From Chrysophaeum taylorii (Eukaryota > Sar > Pelagophyceae > Pelagomonadales > Pelagomonadaceae), in contig JAQMWT010000320.1 of NCBI GenBank assembly GCA_029834535.1, positions 124,001 to 188,000 on the forward strand: a stretch of DNA of 64,000 bases, written 5' to 3'. A program made the translations under genes and the position numbers. Below the pieces are notes generated by a model. It was not told the DNA's origin, ran no database searches, and saw nothing but the letters and a program-made list of their open reading frames with translations. Below, one piece after another: positions 47,974-62,100 of the stretch. Position 1 is the first letter of the stretch. Every line of letters begins with the position of its first letter.

Positions 47974-49437
47974 GTCTCGAAAAAAGTCAAAGGTCTCACT
48001 CACCGAGCGTGGTTTCCTCGATGGCGATTTCCCGCGCCGTGTCTGGGAGCGCGACGAGGAGCGCTGCTACTCTGAGGCCAGCGCGAACAGCGGCGTTTGG
48101 TGTCCACATCGTGTCTTCGTGGACGCCGGGGAGACGAGAGTCGAAAAACTGCACGATTGGATCATTCGGTTGTTTTCCCTCGACAACCACGAGTTTTTCA
48201 TCATCATCGGACTCGCGCCATCGCAGCAGTATTTTGAGGGCTGCCGATTCTGATACCGATTCTCCTTCGGGCGGATGATGTTTTTTGAAAATCGAGTTAG
48301 CGTCGCCGACGGCGAAGCGACCGAGGCGGGTTTTAGCGTAGGTCGGGTCGAGGTGGCACAGAAAAAAGAGTGGCGACGAGGGAACGCGGGCCGCGAACGG
48401 AAAGGACCGGAGCGACGTCGGGTCGGTCAGGTGCTTCATCCGGTCGGCGATGAGCCCCGGCAGAACCGCGTCGAGCACAAAAATCTTGAGGGGGATGACG
48501 ACGACGTACATGATAAGGACGTTCACGAGGACGGCGACCAACCACATCGACGACCTGTCGTTGCCGAGCGTCGTCGCGAATTGCAGCGTCACCGCGAAGA
48601 AGGCGCCGATCGTCGAAAGCACGCCAATGCAGGCGCCGACGTACGGCAATAGGGGCGGCGCTTCTTTTTGCCGCGTCGCGCGGTTCCCTGCGAGCCAGAG
48701 GTGGTGAATCTTCCGCTCGACGGGCGACAGCCGCGCGAGCCGCTCCACTTCGAGAGCACGCTCCGCGCGCAAAGCTACGGTCTCCTCGTCCGTGTCGCCG
48801 CGGAGTAGCTCGAGCTCTTCGCGGAGCGAATAGGCTTGGCCCACGAGACGCAGCAAGCGACCAAACACGTTCAACTCCCAGACGTCGGGATCCCACCCGA
48901 ACTCGAGTCGAAAGTGATTCTCCAGGTCGTCGAGCATCGCGACGGCGTCGGAGCGACCGCTGCTCGCGGCCACCTCTCGACACTCGCGGATCTCCTCCAA
49001 ACACAGTCGCATGTTCTCGACGACCGCGCGCGCGACGCTCCGCACGTCCCTCGACGCGCGACGTTTGGTTGGAACCTGCTGCGTCGCGGACGAGACTCTG
49101 GTGCTGCTCATCCTCCGAGCGCTACCGAGTCTGTTGAGCGCCGACCCCGGCGCTCGGAGCGACCACGAGTGTCGCACGCGGTTCTTTATGGTCGAGAGAC
49201 GGAAGTACGAACTACGCCGCGCGGCCGTGCTGCTCTCTTCTTCTTCTTCGAACAGCGACGACGACATTCGTCGTTGGCTGTCGAACGAGAGACTTGTGAA
49301 CGACGAAAGGGACGCGCGGCTCGAGAGCGACGCGCGCCGACCGCGCTCTAGCGACTCGAGGCATCGCGTCGTGAACGTCGTCCACTCCGTCGAGCCCTGC
49401 GATATCTGGCCTGATGACGTGCGGTGCGAGCTCATCC

Positions 49438-49471
<34 letters not shown>

Positions 49472-50108
49472 CGTGGGAGAATGACTTGTGCTTCTACTTC
49501 TTCTTCGCGCAGCATCAGCAGCGCCGTCGTGGAGGAAAGAAGCACCAGTCGTCGTCGTCGTCGTATCTTCGAGGTCCTCCTTCGAGTTGTTGTTGTTGTT
49601 GTAGCCGGATTCCTCCGACGCCGCCGCCGCCGCGGCCGCCGCTGTGTCGAGGCCAACCGTCGTGCTCTCCTCCAACTCGAATCGCTCGGCATCGTCGAAC
49701 TCGATAGTGTTGCGGCCGTAAGTTTCTTCTTCCGAAGCCGACGACAACAAGTCGTCGTCGTCGTCGTCGTCGAAATCAAATATTTCGTGAAATCCGATTG
49801 TCGCCCTGCACACCTCGGCGTCCAAGTGCGGCATCCCGCAAGCATCGTCGTCGTCGTCATCTATGGAATCCCATAAGTCACGGGACTTTTGGCTACTAAA
49901 AGTGGTGTCGCTGTCGGCGGCGTCCGGGGCCAGAGGAGCACCACCAATATCACTAGCGGATGATGGTTCGGAGCGACAGAAACTCCTGATGCTTTCCGGT
50001 ACCGGCGCAAATACGTACTTGTCGATAAGATGGTCCAAGAACGCGGCAACTGGAATACTCAAGGCCAGAACAACAAGGATCATCACGAAGTGTTCGACGC
50101 GCTGCGAC
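47745..50108 (-). other. C-terminal membrane region of the giant gene
   Basis: Exons 50108-48004 and 47929-47745, joined by a 74-nt intron (48003-47930) that contains an (ATC)n microsatellite. The first hydrophobic helix is FVMILVVLALSIPVAAFLDHL. A long acidic and Ser-rich cytoplasmic or luminal stretch with poly-Asp and poly-Ala tracts follows. Then come the helices VGACIGVLSTIGAFFAVTLQ, MWLVAVLVNVLIMYVVVIPL and a final pair, one of them LVFLMLAIFGLSVAFGACRG, near the end. The splice joins CTCG to GCGCGG and gives TLG-AAIFGTVV. Confidence 0.75.
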
Positions 50109-53100
50109 CTGCGTCGACCTTCAAAAAAACTCACTCATTTGGAAGAATAAACGACGACACCGGGTGCGACGCCTTGCTGACGTTTTCTTTCACACACTTC
50201 GCCGAGCACGCGTCATAGTAACATAAGGGCTGCCTCGAACCGAGGGTCTTCGCCTTGTGTTCGCAGTCGTACGGATCATCGTCATACTGCGAGCAGTCGA
50301 ACGCTGGAAACTCTAAAACAATGACTTCGAAGGCCAGCGCTAGAAAGAGCACGGCGAGATCGACGCCGAGCTGAAGAATGCGCTGTTTCCGAGACTTGAC
50401 CGCACTGTACACGAAAATAATATTCGTCACGGGATGCTTCAAGATGATTTGCTTCCAGAATCCTCGAGTGCTCTCTTCATCGACGTCGCTCCAGAAATGC
50501 CGGCTGAGGACGCGCGTCCTTGGCGTGTCGAGGAGGAGGCTTTGTGGTTGCTTGTGCGACCAGGAGAGATGGTCGTTTTTGGAAGTAGTTGTGCTGGCAC
50601 GCCCTGCGCTGCGTCGGTCGGAAATCTCTCCCAAGGCGCCGGCGACGACCAGGCAGGCCACGAGGGACAACCACACGCTAAAGACGAGTCGCGACCGCCG
50701 CAGATCTGGTTTTCTCTCGAACACGGCCGTGTACATCTCGATTCCGTTTGTTACTTGCGAACGGGTCGAGTAATCACTCGCACCTTGGTGGTCATCATCG
50801 ATGCGGCACTCGCAGCGAGTCGAGGCCTCGCCCGCGATCGTCTCGCACGACGGTGGCACGACCCACCGACGCCTCGACGCGTCCCACGTCGCGCACGCGA
50901 GCGACGTCGAATTGCACGTGTAGTTGAAGAAACCCGGCGCAGATCCGTCGCAGTAGAGTGGAACCGTCGCTTCTGGGCACTCCACCTCTTTGAAGCCAAC
51001 AAAGCCGCACTCGCATTCCGCGACGACGGTAGTCGCCGCCGGTGTCACGTTCAGGGTCACCTCCCCCGGTATTGTCAGGTTGACGTCGGTGGTGGTGGTG
51101 GTGGCTTCGTTTCCACTGCTCGTGACTCCATTGTCTGCAGCAGCCGAAGAAGACGTCGAGACGTTAAAGTCGAAACGCACAACTCGCGACAGCTGTAAAT
51201 TGGTTTGCTCCACATCGTGAGGATTGATGAGGAACTCGGCGAGGGAGATAGCGTACACGGAACCATCGTCAGGTATGATCGACGACGACGCGTTCATTCC
51301 TACGACTCCGATCTCTTGTATCCCATCTCGGAGCTGATTTGAAACTATCTTTGACGTTGTCCCCAAGTTGGAAGCCCGCGCCCCGTATGCATCCTCGTTT
51401 TCCACCAGTGTCTCGCGCTGGACCAGCGTCAGCAAGTCGACAGTCTCGAGAAGAACAACAGAAGCGAAATCATCCTCATCCTCCTCCTCCTCGAGACGGC
51501 GATGCCGTCGCCGCGATGCATATTCCTCGGCGGCGGCGGCGGCGGCGGCGGCGCCGCCGCCGGAAGTGAATAACCCCTTTCCCAGCAAATTGCTTAATGC
51601 TTCGGTGGCGGCCTCGACCGCCGTCGTGTTGCCCGAAACGCCAATGCCCACGCTCGCGAGCATTGACGTGAGCCCATTCAAGATGTCCAGAACTTCTCGC
51701 GTAGAAGGGTCGTCGAGGCGTCCCTCGCTCAACGCACGCGACGATTCAATGCTGAGTTCAAGCTGTTCGAGCTCCGTGTCGACCAGATCTTCGACGGCAT
51801 CAGCGAGCGCGGTCACGATTGCTTCGAGCACGTCGTCATCGTCTTCCAAGATGCCCGCCGTGGCGGCGATAACCTGACAAACTTCGTCGAGCGAATATTT
51901 CGCAAAGCCCGTTGACAGGGCGGCGTTCACGTCGTCGACGAGCAACGTGGTGTTGGATAGGGAAACGTTCACGTTGCGAGACGCGCTCGCCACGCTCTCG
52001 AGAGAGTCGGTAACGACCACCGTGACTTGGAGCCAAGGCGGCGCGACGCCGATCGGGAGTCGCGCGTTGTCCAGGACAGTGTCGGGCGATGACGTGCGTA
52101 GGATGCCGCGTTCGGTCTCGAAACGATATTGAAGGGGCGGCTCTGCTGACACCCAGCCCTCGGCCAAGAGCGTGAAGAGCGTGTATAATGCAAAACCGGC
52201 TGCGGGAGTCACGCGCACACTTCCAGAAGTCGGAGGTTCGATGGCGACGACAGAGATGCTCGCGTAACCGCTATCGCTACCGACCGTCGCCTCTAATTCG
52301 AACGTGTATGCACCTCCGGGGACGAGCGCGGAAGGTGCGATCACGAGCGGGTGAGACCGAACCGAGTTGCTGCTGCCACTTAGCGCCTTTGATACGCTAA
52401 GTGGGGTCCGTGACACGCTCGCGAGGCTCTGATCAGCGACAAGATCGCCACGGATTAGCGACCAGGTTGAGACAACGATCTGTTCGACGTCCGTCGCGTC
52501 CTCAGCCAGCCCCACGCTGCCCTCGATTGTCAACTTGTCTGTGGAGCTCACGGTGGTGTCGACGAACGCAATGGCAACTCGGGGGATTGCCGTCGCATCC
52601 ACCGTGAGCATATTCAGCGCTTCCGCCGTCCGTCCATCTTGGGAGGAGATGTTGACACCAAACGTGTACGTGCCAGGCACGAGCGTCCCAGCAGTGAGGG
52701 AGAGCACAGAACTATACGTCTCTGGGACGGCATCGCAGCTGCTCGTGTCTGCCGAAATGCACCACCACCGGTACGCGAACATTGCCGTGGGGTCGTCCTC
52801 GTCGTATGATGAGGCAGCCGAGAGCGCGACGTCCTCGAGGGTGGATGCCGACTGTTTTTCGCCGCCTTCGATGATCGCGACGACTTCACCCACACCAACC
52901 TTTATCGACACGTCTTGTGTGTTGTTTAGACCCGAGACGATCTGGTCGAAGACGGTAGTGCGGAGCACGTAGGATGTATTCGACGCCAACGCCTGAAATC
53001 GAGGTTGTTTTTGCTGTAACGAGTGACTTAAATTCGCGTACACACAACAAAAACGGCGAAACGACTCCGGCCTATGCAAAGGCATCGAGCTTGAAAAAAC

Positions 53101-56100
53101 GTTCGTTGTTGGAAGTTGACTCCAAATTTGTGCGTAAGAGCGACCCGTCGTCTGGTTGTTCCTCAAAGAGCGTCCACAAAAAGTCAACTTGACGCTGGGA
53201 GTCAACTCTCCCGTCACATGCTGTGGCGAATCCCTCAGCTTCTATTGAGAGAGCTTCTCTTCGGCTCGGCAAGACAACAATGGCGCCGCCGACGATCACG
53301 AGCGACGGGATCTGGTCATACGTCAGTCGAATCTCCAAGCTGGAAGTCGTGGTAACCTAAGGGGACAGATACGAAGTCAGAGAGACGTGAGAGACAACAA
53401 CATTGGTGGCGAACCTGGAGAAAGTTTGTAAGACTCAGCGTCAGTTCAAGCCGGGTGCTGTTCGCAATGACTTTTTTGAGCTCAGTGTTTGACATCTGGA
53501 AGAAGGATCTCCCTTGAGAGCGCTCGACTGCGGTCGTCGTGCTCTCCGTGTCTGTACTCCAGAGAAAAATCATCTCTCGACCAGCACTGCCCGTTGATTG
53601 ATCAGCCCGCAGGGTAAAATTCTCGCAGACAGATGTCGACGTCGGACCTTGGAAGACTACGCGCGGAACGATTGCATCAGCGGATGCTTCCGCCCGAACG
53701 GTCGTCCCGTTCGCCGGTACGTAGCACTCACACCTGTGCATCAAACCAGTCCATCAGCCCACCTCGTGGTGGTGTAAATTCGAGGAATTCGTTTGAATTC
53801 CCCGACATGATGAGCTCACCTTACGTCGTTCACACACTCCGCTTCCACCACACCATCCAGGAGAGTGACATTACTTTCCGGTTTGAAGCCCAGTGCATCG
53901 CTGACGATGGCATCCACAGTCGTCGAATTCACCCACACGCAAGTCGTCATTCTGACGTCTGCGAATTCAACCAGCTCACTGCAGGCGAAGTCAAGGCCAG
54001 CGACACGTCCAGCACGATTCGTCGGCGCGTCAAAGGTGAGGTCCAACCGTGCGCCGCTTGAGCTGAAAAGGGCTGAGATAAGCTTTGGTGGTTCAGGCAA
54101 ATCAAGTTCTGTGCAAGGAACTTGGGTCAGTGACAACGACGGCAGGTTGTTGTTTGTCGGCACGCGAGATGGGTGCCCTGTTTTCTTGAAAAACAGCGTT
54201 GGCGAGCGGGTTGGCGAACTGCTCGGCCACGTCGTAGCTGAGCTCAGTCTAAAGGCCGGTTGCAATGTCGGACTTTGTATGTCCTGGAACAGGACCACTT
54301 CGAGCCTCGTTTCCTCTGCGATGCTAGCCAACGAGGCGGCCTCGTCGACCGTCGCCTCACCTAACGGCGATGTGGAATTGGCCGCTTTGACGACTGCTCG
54401 CAGTGCATCTTGGAGAGGACATGTTGATGTATTGGCCGAGAACGTGACAGCTTTCGAGAGCCTTGCTTTGACGTGAGCCGTCAGAGCAGCGCCGTCGTTA
54501 TAAGCGACGGACTCGAAGAAGAGAACAAAAGAGACTTCGATCGAACTATTCACTTGCTGCAATCGACGGAATCGCACGAGGCGACGAGTGGTGCGATCTT
54601 CCGCTTCAACATCGGTCACATAATCGGCGCCTTCTATTAAGCCGACAACTGCCATGGAAAATAGTTCATCTTCGTCTTCGTCAAAATCAGCAGTTGATAT
54701 GCTTGCGAGGACAATCATAGACTTAATACCCAACGTCACATTGGTCACTGATGAGCTAGGTTCCGGCGATTCAGTGGGCGGTGCCGATGGTGCGGCCAAT
54801 TTTTTGGCTTGCAGTGAAGTGTAGCTAGTTGGCAACAACACGCTCGACAGCAAGCTTGGTTGCGATGCTAGCGAATCAGTCGGATTTATTACAGTGGGAG
54901 CCATGGTAGGGTCGTTTGTGCTCATCAATGTTGGATGCAACGATGACTCGTGGTAGGTGGGTAACCAGGTGTTTGGAACAACTGCTGGCACCTCTAGTGA
55001 TGTGCTCGACGGTCGCGTGGTCGGAACAGGCGAGGGGGTGAGCTCCGAAGCTGTTGGCACGCTGGATAAGACACCATTCATTGGAACACTCGTGACTGTT
55101 CCCGTCGGCCGCGATGTCAGCGTGCTTGTTTCTCCATATGTTGATGCCGCGGACGGGAAAATCGTTGGCTCAAATGTCGGAGCCATCAACGGATAGGGGG
55201 TCGGCACCCACGAGAGCTGAAGAGCTGGCTCGTATGACAAGTCGGGATTGGATGGAGCAGCAACAGGACGTGCGGACGGTTGTCCGCTGCTTGAACTTAC
55301 AGATGGGCTCGGAGATGTGCTCCGAGAAAATGAAATACTCGAAGGAATTAGGGTGCTTGCGGTGGGAATCCTCGAAGGCACTATAGTGTTTGGATCTGTT
55401 CCGCTGCCGCCTCTGCCAGATGTCGATGGGTGCGTCGATGGGTGCGTCTGAGGTGAGATAAGCAAGCTCGGCAGTGTTGACGGCGTAAAACTCGCCAGCA
55501 CTGCAACGGGGGTAAATGTTGTCACACGCGCTGTTGGCATTAGGCCTAATCCAAAAAGTGAGGGCGTTGTCGTCACACGGACGGTGGTTGGATGAGCCAC
55601 TGGCAATTGGGTTGGCGAATCGACGGGGCAAGGGGTCGGAACGCTCGAGATTTCACCGACTGGAGGCGTGGATGATGGAGTCTGACCTTGGGAGGGCGAC
55701 GGTGATGGCCGACCTGTCTGAGATGAGCTCGGCGTCTGCGATGGAATACTCGTGGTAATCATCGACGGAATGCGCACGCGTTCACCATTTGCGGATGGTG
55801 TCGCTGATGGTGGTGCCGTTGGATACGGGAGTGGCGAGGGCGACAGCGACGGATAAAATGTGGGACTCGAGGTTGGCGACTGTGACGAAATAATTGTCGG
55901 ATTGATCGACGGAACGCGCTGGCCTTCGCCTAATCGTAGTGCTGTTGGACTTTGACTCAAAACACGTGACAGCGACGGATAAGGTGTTGGAATGGAGGTT
56001 GGCTGCTGCGACGGAATCTTTGTTGGAGTAATAGAAGGGACTCGCAAAATTCCAACAGATGGTAGTGATGTTGGCCAAAGAGATGGTGCGGATAACAACG

Positions 56101-59100
56101 ACGGGTTCAACGTGGGAGTAGAGATTGGCGGTTGCGACGGAATGTTCGTCGGATTTGCTGACGGGATGTGTACACCATCTCCAGATGGCCGTGGTGGTGG
56201 ACTCTGACTTAGCGAAGGAGACAGCGTCGGACAGGAGGATGGTAGATGCGTCGGAATCTTCGTAGGAGTTATCGAAGAGTTGCGCACGACTCCAACAGAT
56301 GGTGGTGATGTTGCACTCAGACTTGGAGAATGTGAGAGTGATGGGGAGAATTTTGGAGATGAGGAAGGCGGCTGCGACGGAGTACTCGCTAGTGCCCTTG
56401 ATGGAATTAATGATGACGCAAGGCTCTGCGTTGGAGTTGGTGACGGCGCGAGACTTGGCGTCTGAATTGAAGATGGCTCGAAGTTTGGTGTTTGAGTTTG
56501 AATTGGTGATGGGGAAAAGCTTGGCGACTGAGTCGGAGGCGAACTTGCAACCAATGGTGACCTTGTGGCCAGCCTCGAAGGAGCCCGCATGCTTGGCGGA
56601 GCAGTTGGAAGCGGCGAGGACACAACTGCGGACGGCTCGGACGCACGTGACGCCGAGGGGCCGGTTGTCGACACAACATTAAGAGATGCCGATGGCGACA
56701 TCGTCGGCGTCGCTCTCGGTGAACCCGATGGCAAGGTTGTTGGAGCTGACGACGGGGCTAGTATGGGCGTCCTAACGGGGGAGGTCGTCGGTGCCGTACT
56801 CGGCAAGCCTGATGGCGAGGGGATTGCGGAGAGCGAGGGCACGACCGTAGGCGACACAAAGGGATAGATCGTCGGTACTGTGCTGGGCGAGCCCATTGGT
56901 GAGGTGGTTGGAGGTGACGTGGGCGATCCCAGCGGGAAGGTCGTCAAAAGCCGCGAGGGCTCAAACGTGGGCGAAGCGAAGGAACATGTCGACGGCGCTA
57001 CATTGAGCAATGGCGTCGGTGTAGCCGTTGGCTGGCTCGACGGCGCATGGCTAGATACGCTTATTGGAGAGGCTGATGGAATGCTTGTTTGTCCAACATT
57101 TTTTAAGCTCGAGGGAAGAAAGGATGGAAATGCGGTTGGGGTCAACGTTGGAATGGGCGACTGAACGCCAATAGGACAGGTGCTCGGCAGCTTCGTCGTA
57201 GGAGGCGATGATAGGTCTGAAGTAGGTTCAGAGGACATGAGAACAGAGCTTGGACTTGCTCGAGCCACTCCTGTGTGCACCATCGACGGCACTGCGGTCG
57301 GCAACACGGAGATAGGGAAAGACGACGGAGGCACAGTTGGAGGCGTTGTTGGTTCGTGCATTGGGATGTTGGTTGGACGCGAAGTGGGATACGTTCGTTC
57401 CGACGAAGGCCGCAGCGTCGGTTCCGAGGTGGGCTTGACACTCGGCATGTGCAAAGGCACTGCTGTAAATTCCGATGTTTTAGAAGCAGATGGGGCTCCC
57501 GTTGGGTGGCTTGATGGTGCGCTGATTGGCGACTTCGATGGACTGCTGGTTGGATTGGCTACGCCAAACACACTGGGAGTGTTCGTTAGCGCCATCGACG
57601 GCGATGACCTTGGCTCAGTGCTAGGCAGGTGCGAAGGCAATGCAGTAGGTTCCGGCATTGGAGACACAGTTGGAGACGCTGTCGGAAAGGCGCCAGGTGC
57701 ACTGGTTGGGACCATCGATGGCGGCGAGCTTGACCCAGCGCTCGGCATTTGCAAAGGAAATGCTATTGGTGCCGATGTGGGGATCACAGATGGAGCTGTT
57801 GTCGACTGGCTCGATGGAAGGTGACTTGGTGCGCTAAATGGGCTGCTCGAAGGACTGGTGGCCGGGGTCGTCGTCGGTGAGGCGCTGGGTGAAGTGCTTG
57901 GCACTATCGAAGGTGACGAGCTTGGTTCAGCACTGGGCACATGAGAAGGCGACGTTATGGGTGCCGAGGTGGGAGACACATATGGAGATTTCGTCGGCTG
58001 GAACGATGGCGAGTGACTACGTATGCTCATTGGCGAGCTTGAGGGACTGGCCGTCGGAGTCCTTGTCGGATATGTGCTAGGCACCTTCGTTGGAGCCATC
58101 AATGGCGATGCAGTTGGCTCGGATGAAGGCAAAGAGGAGGACGGCTCGACGCTAGGCATCTGAGAAGGAAGTGCTATCGGTTTCGAGATTGGAGATGACG
58201 ATGGAGGCGCCGTTGGCTGATTTGACGGCATTTCACTCGGAGCGCGTGTCGGCGACCTTGAAGAAGTGGCTGATGGAAATGCGCTGGGTCTATTGGTGGG
58301 CGCTATCGACGGTGACGAGATTGGCACTGCACTAGGCTTGAGTGAAGGCAACGATGTAGGTTCCGAAATTGGAGACACAGATGGAAACGTCGTCGGCTGG
58401 CTCGAAGGCGTGTGACTTGGTTCGCTGAATGGCGATCTCGAAGGACTGCTTGTCGGAGTACTCGTCGGGACAATGGTAGGCACGTTTTTGGGTGCCATCG
58501 ATGGCGATGCAGTTGGCCCAGGAGAGGATGACCAGGAGGGCTCGACGCTCGGCGCGTGCGAAGGCATCGCTGTAGGTTCCGAGATTGGAGACACAGATGG
58601 AAGGGTCGTCGGCGGCCTCGATGGCATGTGAGTTGGTGTGGTACTTGGTGAGATCGAAGGGCTAAAGGTCGGTATTGCCATCGGACAGGTGCTAGGCACG
58701 TTTGTTGGCTCAATCGACGGCGATGCAGTGGGTTGGAATGACGGACTCGAAGACGGCTCGACGCTCGGCGCGTGCGAATGCACAGCTGTAGGTTCTGAGA
58801 CAGGAAAAGCAGATGGAAGGGTCGTCGGCTGCCTCGATGGCATGTGATTTGGTGTGCTACTTGGTGAGATCGAAGGGCTAGCGGTCGGGGTGACCGTCGG
58901 ACAGGTGCTAGGCACGTTTGTTGGCTCAATCGACGACGATGCAGTTGGTCGGAACGACGGACTCGAAGACGGCTCGACGCTCGGCGCTTGCGAAGGCAAC
59001 GTCGTCGGCTGCCTCGATGGCGTGTGAGTTGGTGTGCTACTTGGTGAGATCGAAGGGCTAGCGGTCGGGGTGACTGTCGGACAGGTGCTAGGCACGTTTG

Positions 59101-62100
59101 TTGGCTCAATCGACGACGATGCAGTTGGTCGGAACGACGGACTCGAAGACGGCTCGACGGTAGGCGCGTGCGAAGGCATCGCTGTAGGTTCCGAGATTGG
59201 AAACACAGATGGAAGGGTCGTCGGCTGCCTCAATGGCATGTGAGTTGGTGTGCTACTTGGTGAGATCGAAGGGCAAGCGGTCGGGGTGACTGTCGGACAG
59301 GTGCTAGGCACGTTTGTTGGCTCAATCGACGGCGATGCAGTTGGTCGGAACGACGGACTCGAAGACGGCTCGACGGTAGGCGCGTGCGAAGGCACCGCTG
59401 TAGGTCCTGAGACAGGAAACGCAGATGGAAAGTTGGTCGGCTGCCTCGATGGCATGTGAGTTGGTGTGCTGCTTGGTGAGATCGAAGGGCGAGCAGTCGG
59501 GGTGACTGTCGGACAGGTGCTAGGCACGTTCGTTGGCTCAATCGACGGCGATGCAGTTGGTTGGAATGACGGACTAGAAGACGGCTCGACTGTAGGCGCG
59601 TGCGAAGGCACCGCTGTAGGTCCTGAGACAGGAAACGCAGATGGAAAGTTGGTCGGCTGGCTCGATGGCACGTGAGTTGGTGTGCTACTTGGTGAGATCG
59701 AAGGGCAAGCGGTCGGGGTGACTGTCGGACAGGTGCTAGGCACGTTCGTTGGCTCAATCGACGGCGATACAGTTGGTTGGAATGACGGACTAGAAGACGG
59801 CTCGACGGTAGGCGCGTGCGAAGGCACCGATGTAGGTCCTGAGACAGGAAACGCAGATGGAAAGGCGGTCGGCTGGCTCGATGGCACGTGAGTTGGTGTG
59901 CTACCTGGAAAGCTCGAAGGAGAAGAGGTCGAAGTGGCTGTCGGACAGGTGCTAGGTATGTTTGTTGGATCAATCGAAGGCAATGCAGTTGGTCGGAATG
60001 ACGGACTCGAAGACGGCTCGACAGTAGGCTCGTCCGAAGGCAGGGCTGTAGGTTCGGAGATTGGAGACGCAGACGGAAAGATGGTGGGCTGGCTGGACGG
60101 CTCGCCGGTAGGCGCAAGGGAAGGCAGTGCTGTAGGTTCGGAGATCGGAGACACGGACGGAAAGGTTGTCGGCTGGCTGGACGGCATGCGAGTTGGCACG
60201 CTAGCCGGTAAGCTCGAAGGAGTAAAGGTCGGGGTACCCGTCGGAAAAGAGGTAGGCGCGCTCGTTGGCGCAACCGAGGGCGCCGCGGTTGGCATGGATG
60301 ATGGCAAAGAGGATGGCTCGACGGTCGGCGCGGACGAAGGCGACGACGTCGGTTCCGGAATGGGAGAAACAGACGGACACGCACTAGGGTGATACGTTAA
60401 CGGGCCCGGAGTTGGTTGTTCAGTCGTCGAGGGTGCTTTACTTGGAAAGGCCGAAGGTGACGTCGTCGGCGCCGCGCTCGGGGAGGGCGTGGGAGGCGCG
60501 GTTGGTAAGGAGAGCGGGAGGAGCGTGGGCGAGGGCAAGGAAGGGGCATTCGTTGGGTTGGTCGAGGGGACGCTCGAGGGGAGCTCGGTGGGCATCGACG
60601 AGGGCACGACGGCGGCGGTCTCGCAGATACACTTGAAATAAGAATAGTCCAAGTAGTCGGCCCAGGTTCCATCAAAGGAGACGTGGGTGTAGTAGTAACC
60701 CGCGAAACCGTTCGGGTAGCTGGTATCCCAGTTGGTATAATTTGAGTCGCAGCCCTGAACCCATTCGAACGTGCCCGAGGCTCCGGAATAGCCGATCCAG
60801 AAGGCGCCGTAATCCCAAACCTTGAAGTTTCGCGGGTCGACATCGTCCTCGTTGTAGCCGGAGAGAGTCGTGAATTCCTCGAACGCGAAGTCGTTGTCCT
60901 CGCTCGACCGCGGGCAGAACATGATGTCTCCTCGCGACTCGCACTCGGTTTCGCACGCGGTCCAAGAGAGCGACGAGCCGGCCTCGATGTAGCACCGCTG
61001 GGAGACCGGCGAGGCCGTATAGTTGTCGGGACACGTAGCCGTCGGCGCGGTGGACGGCGGCCCGAGCGACGGAGCGGCCGTCGGCAACGCTGAAGGTTCA
61101 GAGACAGGAAACGCCGACGGAAAAGTGGTCGGCTGGCTCGACGGCGTGTCAGTTGGTGCGCTCGCTGGTACGCTCGAAGGACTCGTGGTCGGAGTACTCG
61201 TCGGCACGTTTGTTGGCGCCATCGATGGTGATGCAGTTGGCGCGGGATGGGAGGGTGACCAGGAGGGCTTGATGCTCGGCGCGTGCGAAGGCCATGCTGT
61301 TGGTGCCGAGGTGGGCAACACAGATGGACATGCGCTCGGCTGAAACGTTGGCGGCGATGAGGGGACCGGAGTTGGTCGAGGAGTGGGTACGGGAGTTGCC
61401 GCCCTTGGTGTGGGCATCAGGGTATAAATTTTACTGAACTTAAAGGTCGGCGTCTGCCCGGAGGATGGAGCAGCAGCTGGCTCGGATGACGGCTGGCTCG
61501 ACGGCGTGTCTGTTGGTGCGCTCACTGGTAAGCTCGAAGGATTGGTTGTCGGGGTACTCGTCGGCACGTTTGTCGGCTCAAATGATGGCGGCGATGATGG
61601 GACCAGAGTTGGTCGAGGAGTAGGATAAAACATTTTTGGCGTGGGCACAGGATCGATTAACCATAAGTAGGTGGAAGTTGGAGACGCCGATGTAAATGTT
61701 GTCGGCTGGCTCGACGGCGTGGGAGTTGGCGCGCTCGAAGGCGTAGTGGTCGGGGTGGCTGTAGAACAGGCGCTAGGCACGTTCGTTGGCGTCACCGACG
61801 GCGATACGGTTGGCTCGGGTGACGGCTGGCTCGACGGCTCGCCGGAAGGCAGTGCTGTAGGTCCGGAGATTGGAGACACAGATGGAGAGCTCGTCGGCTG
61901 GCTCGACGGCTCGCCGGAAGGCAGTGCTGTAGGTTCGGAGATTGGAGACACAGATGGAGAGCTCGTCGGCTGGCTCGACGGCTCGCCGGAAGGCAGTGTT
62001 GTAGGTTCGGATGTTGGACACACCGACGGAAACGTTGTCGGCTGGCTCGACGGCTCGTCGGAAGGCATTGCTGTGGGTTCGGATGTTGGACACACCGACG

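Noticed and set aside
47745-50108. Polycystin/TRP ion channel call for the membrane end of the giant gene
   Set aside because: Membrane helices are present, but I see no pore-helix/selectivity pattern and no PLAT domain, so only a general multi-pass label is justified.
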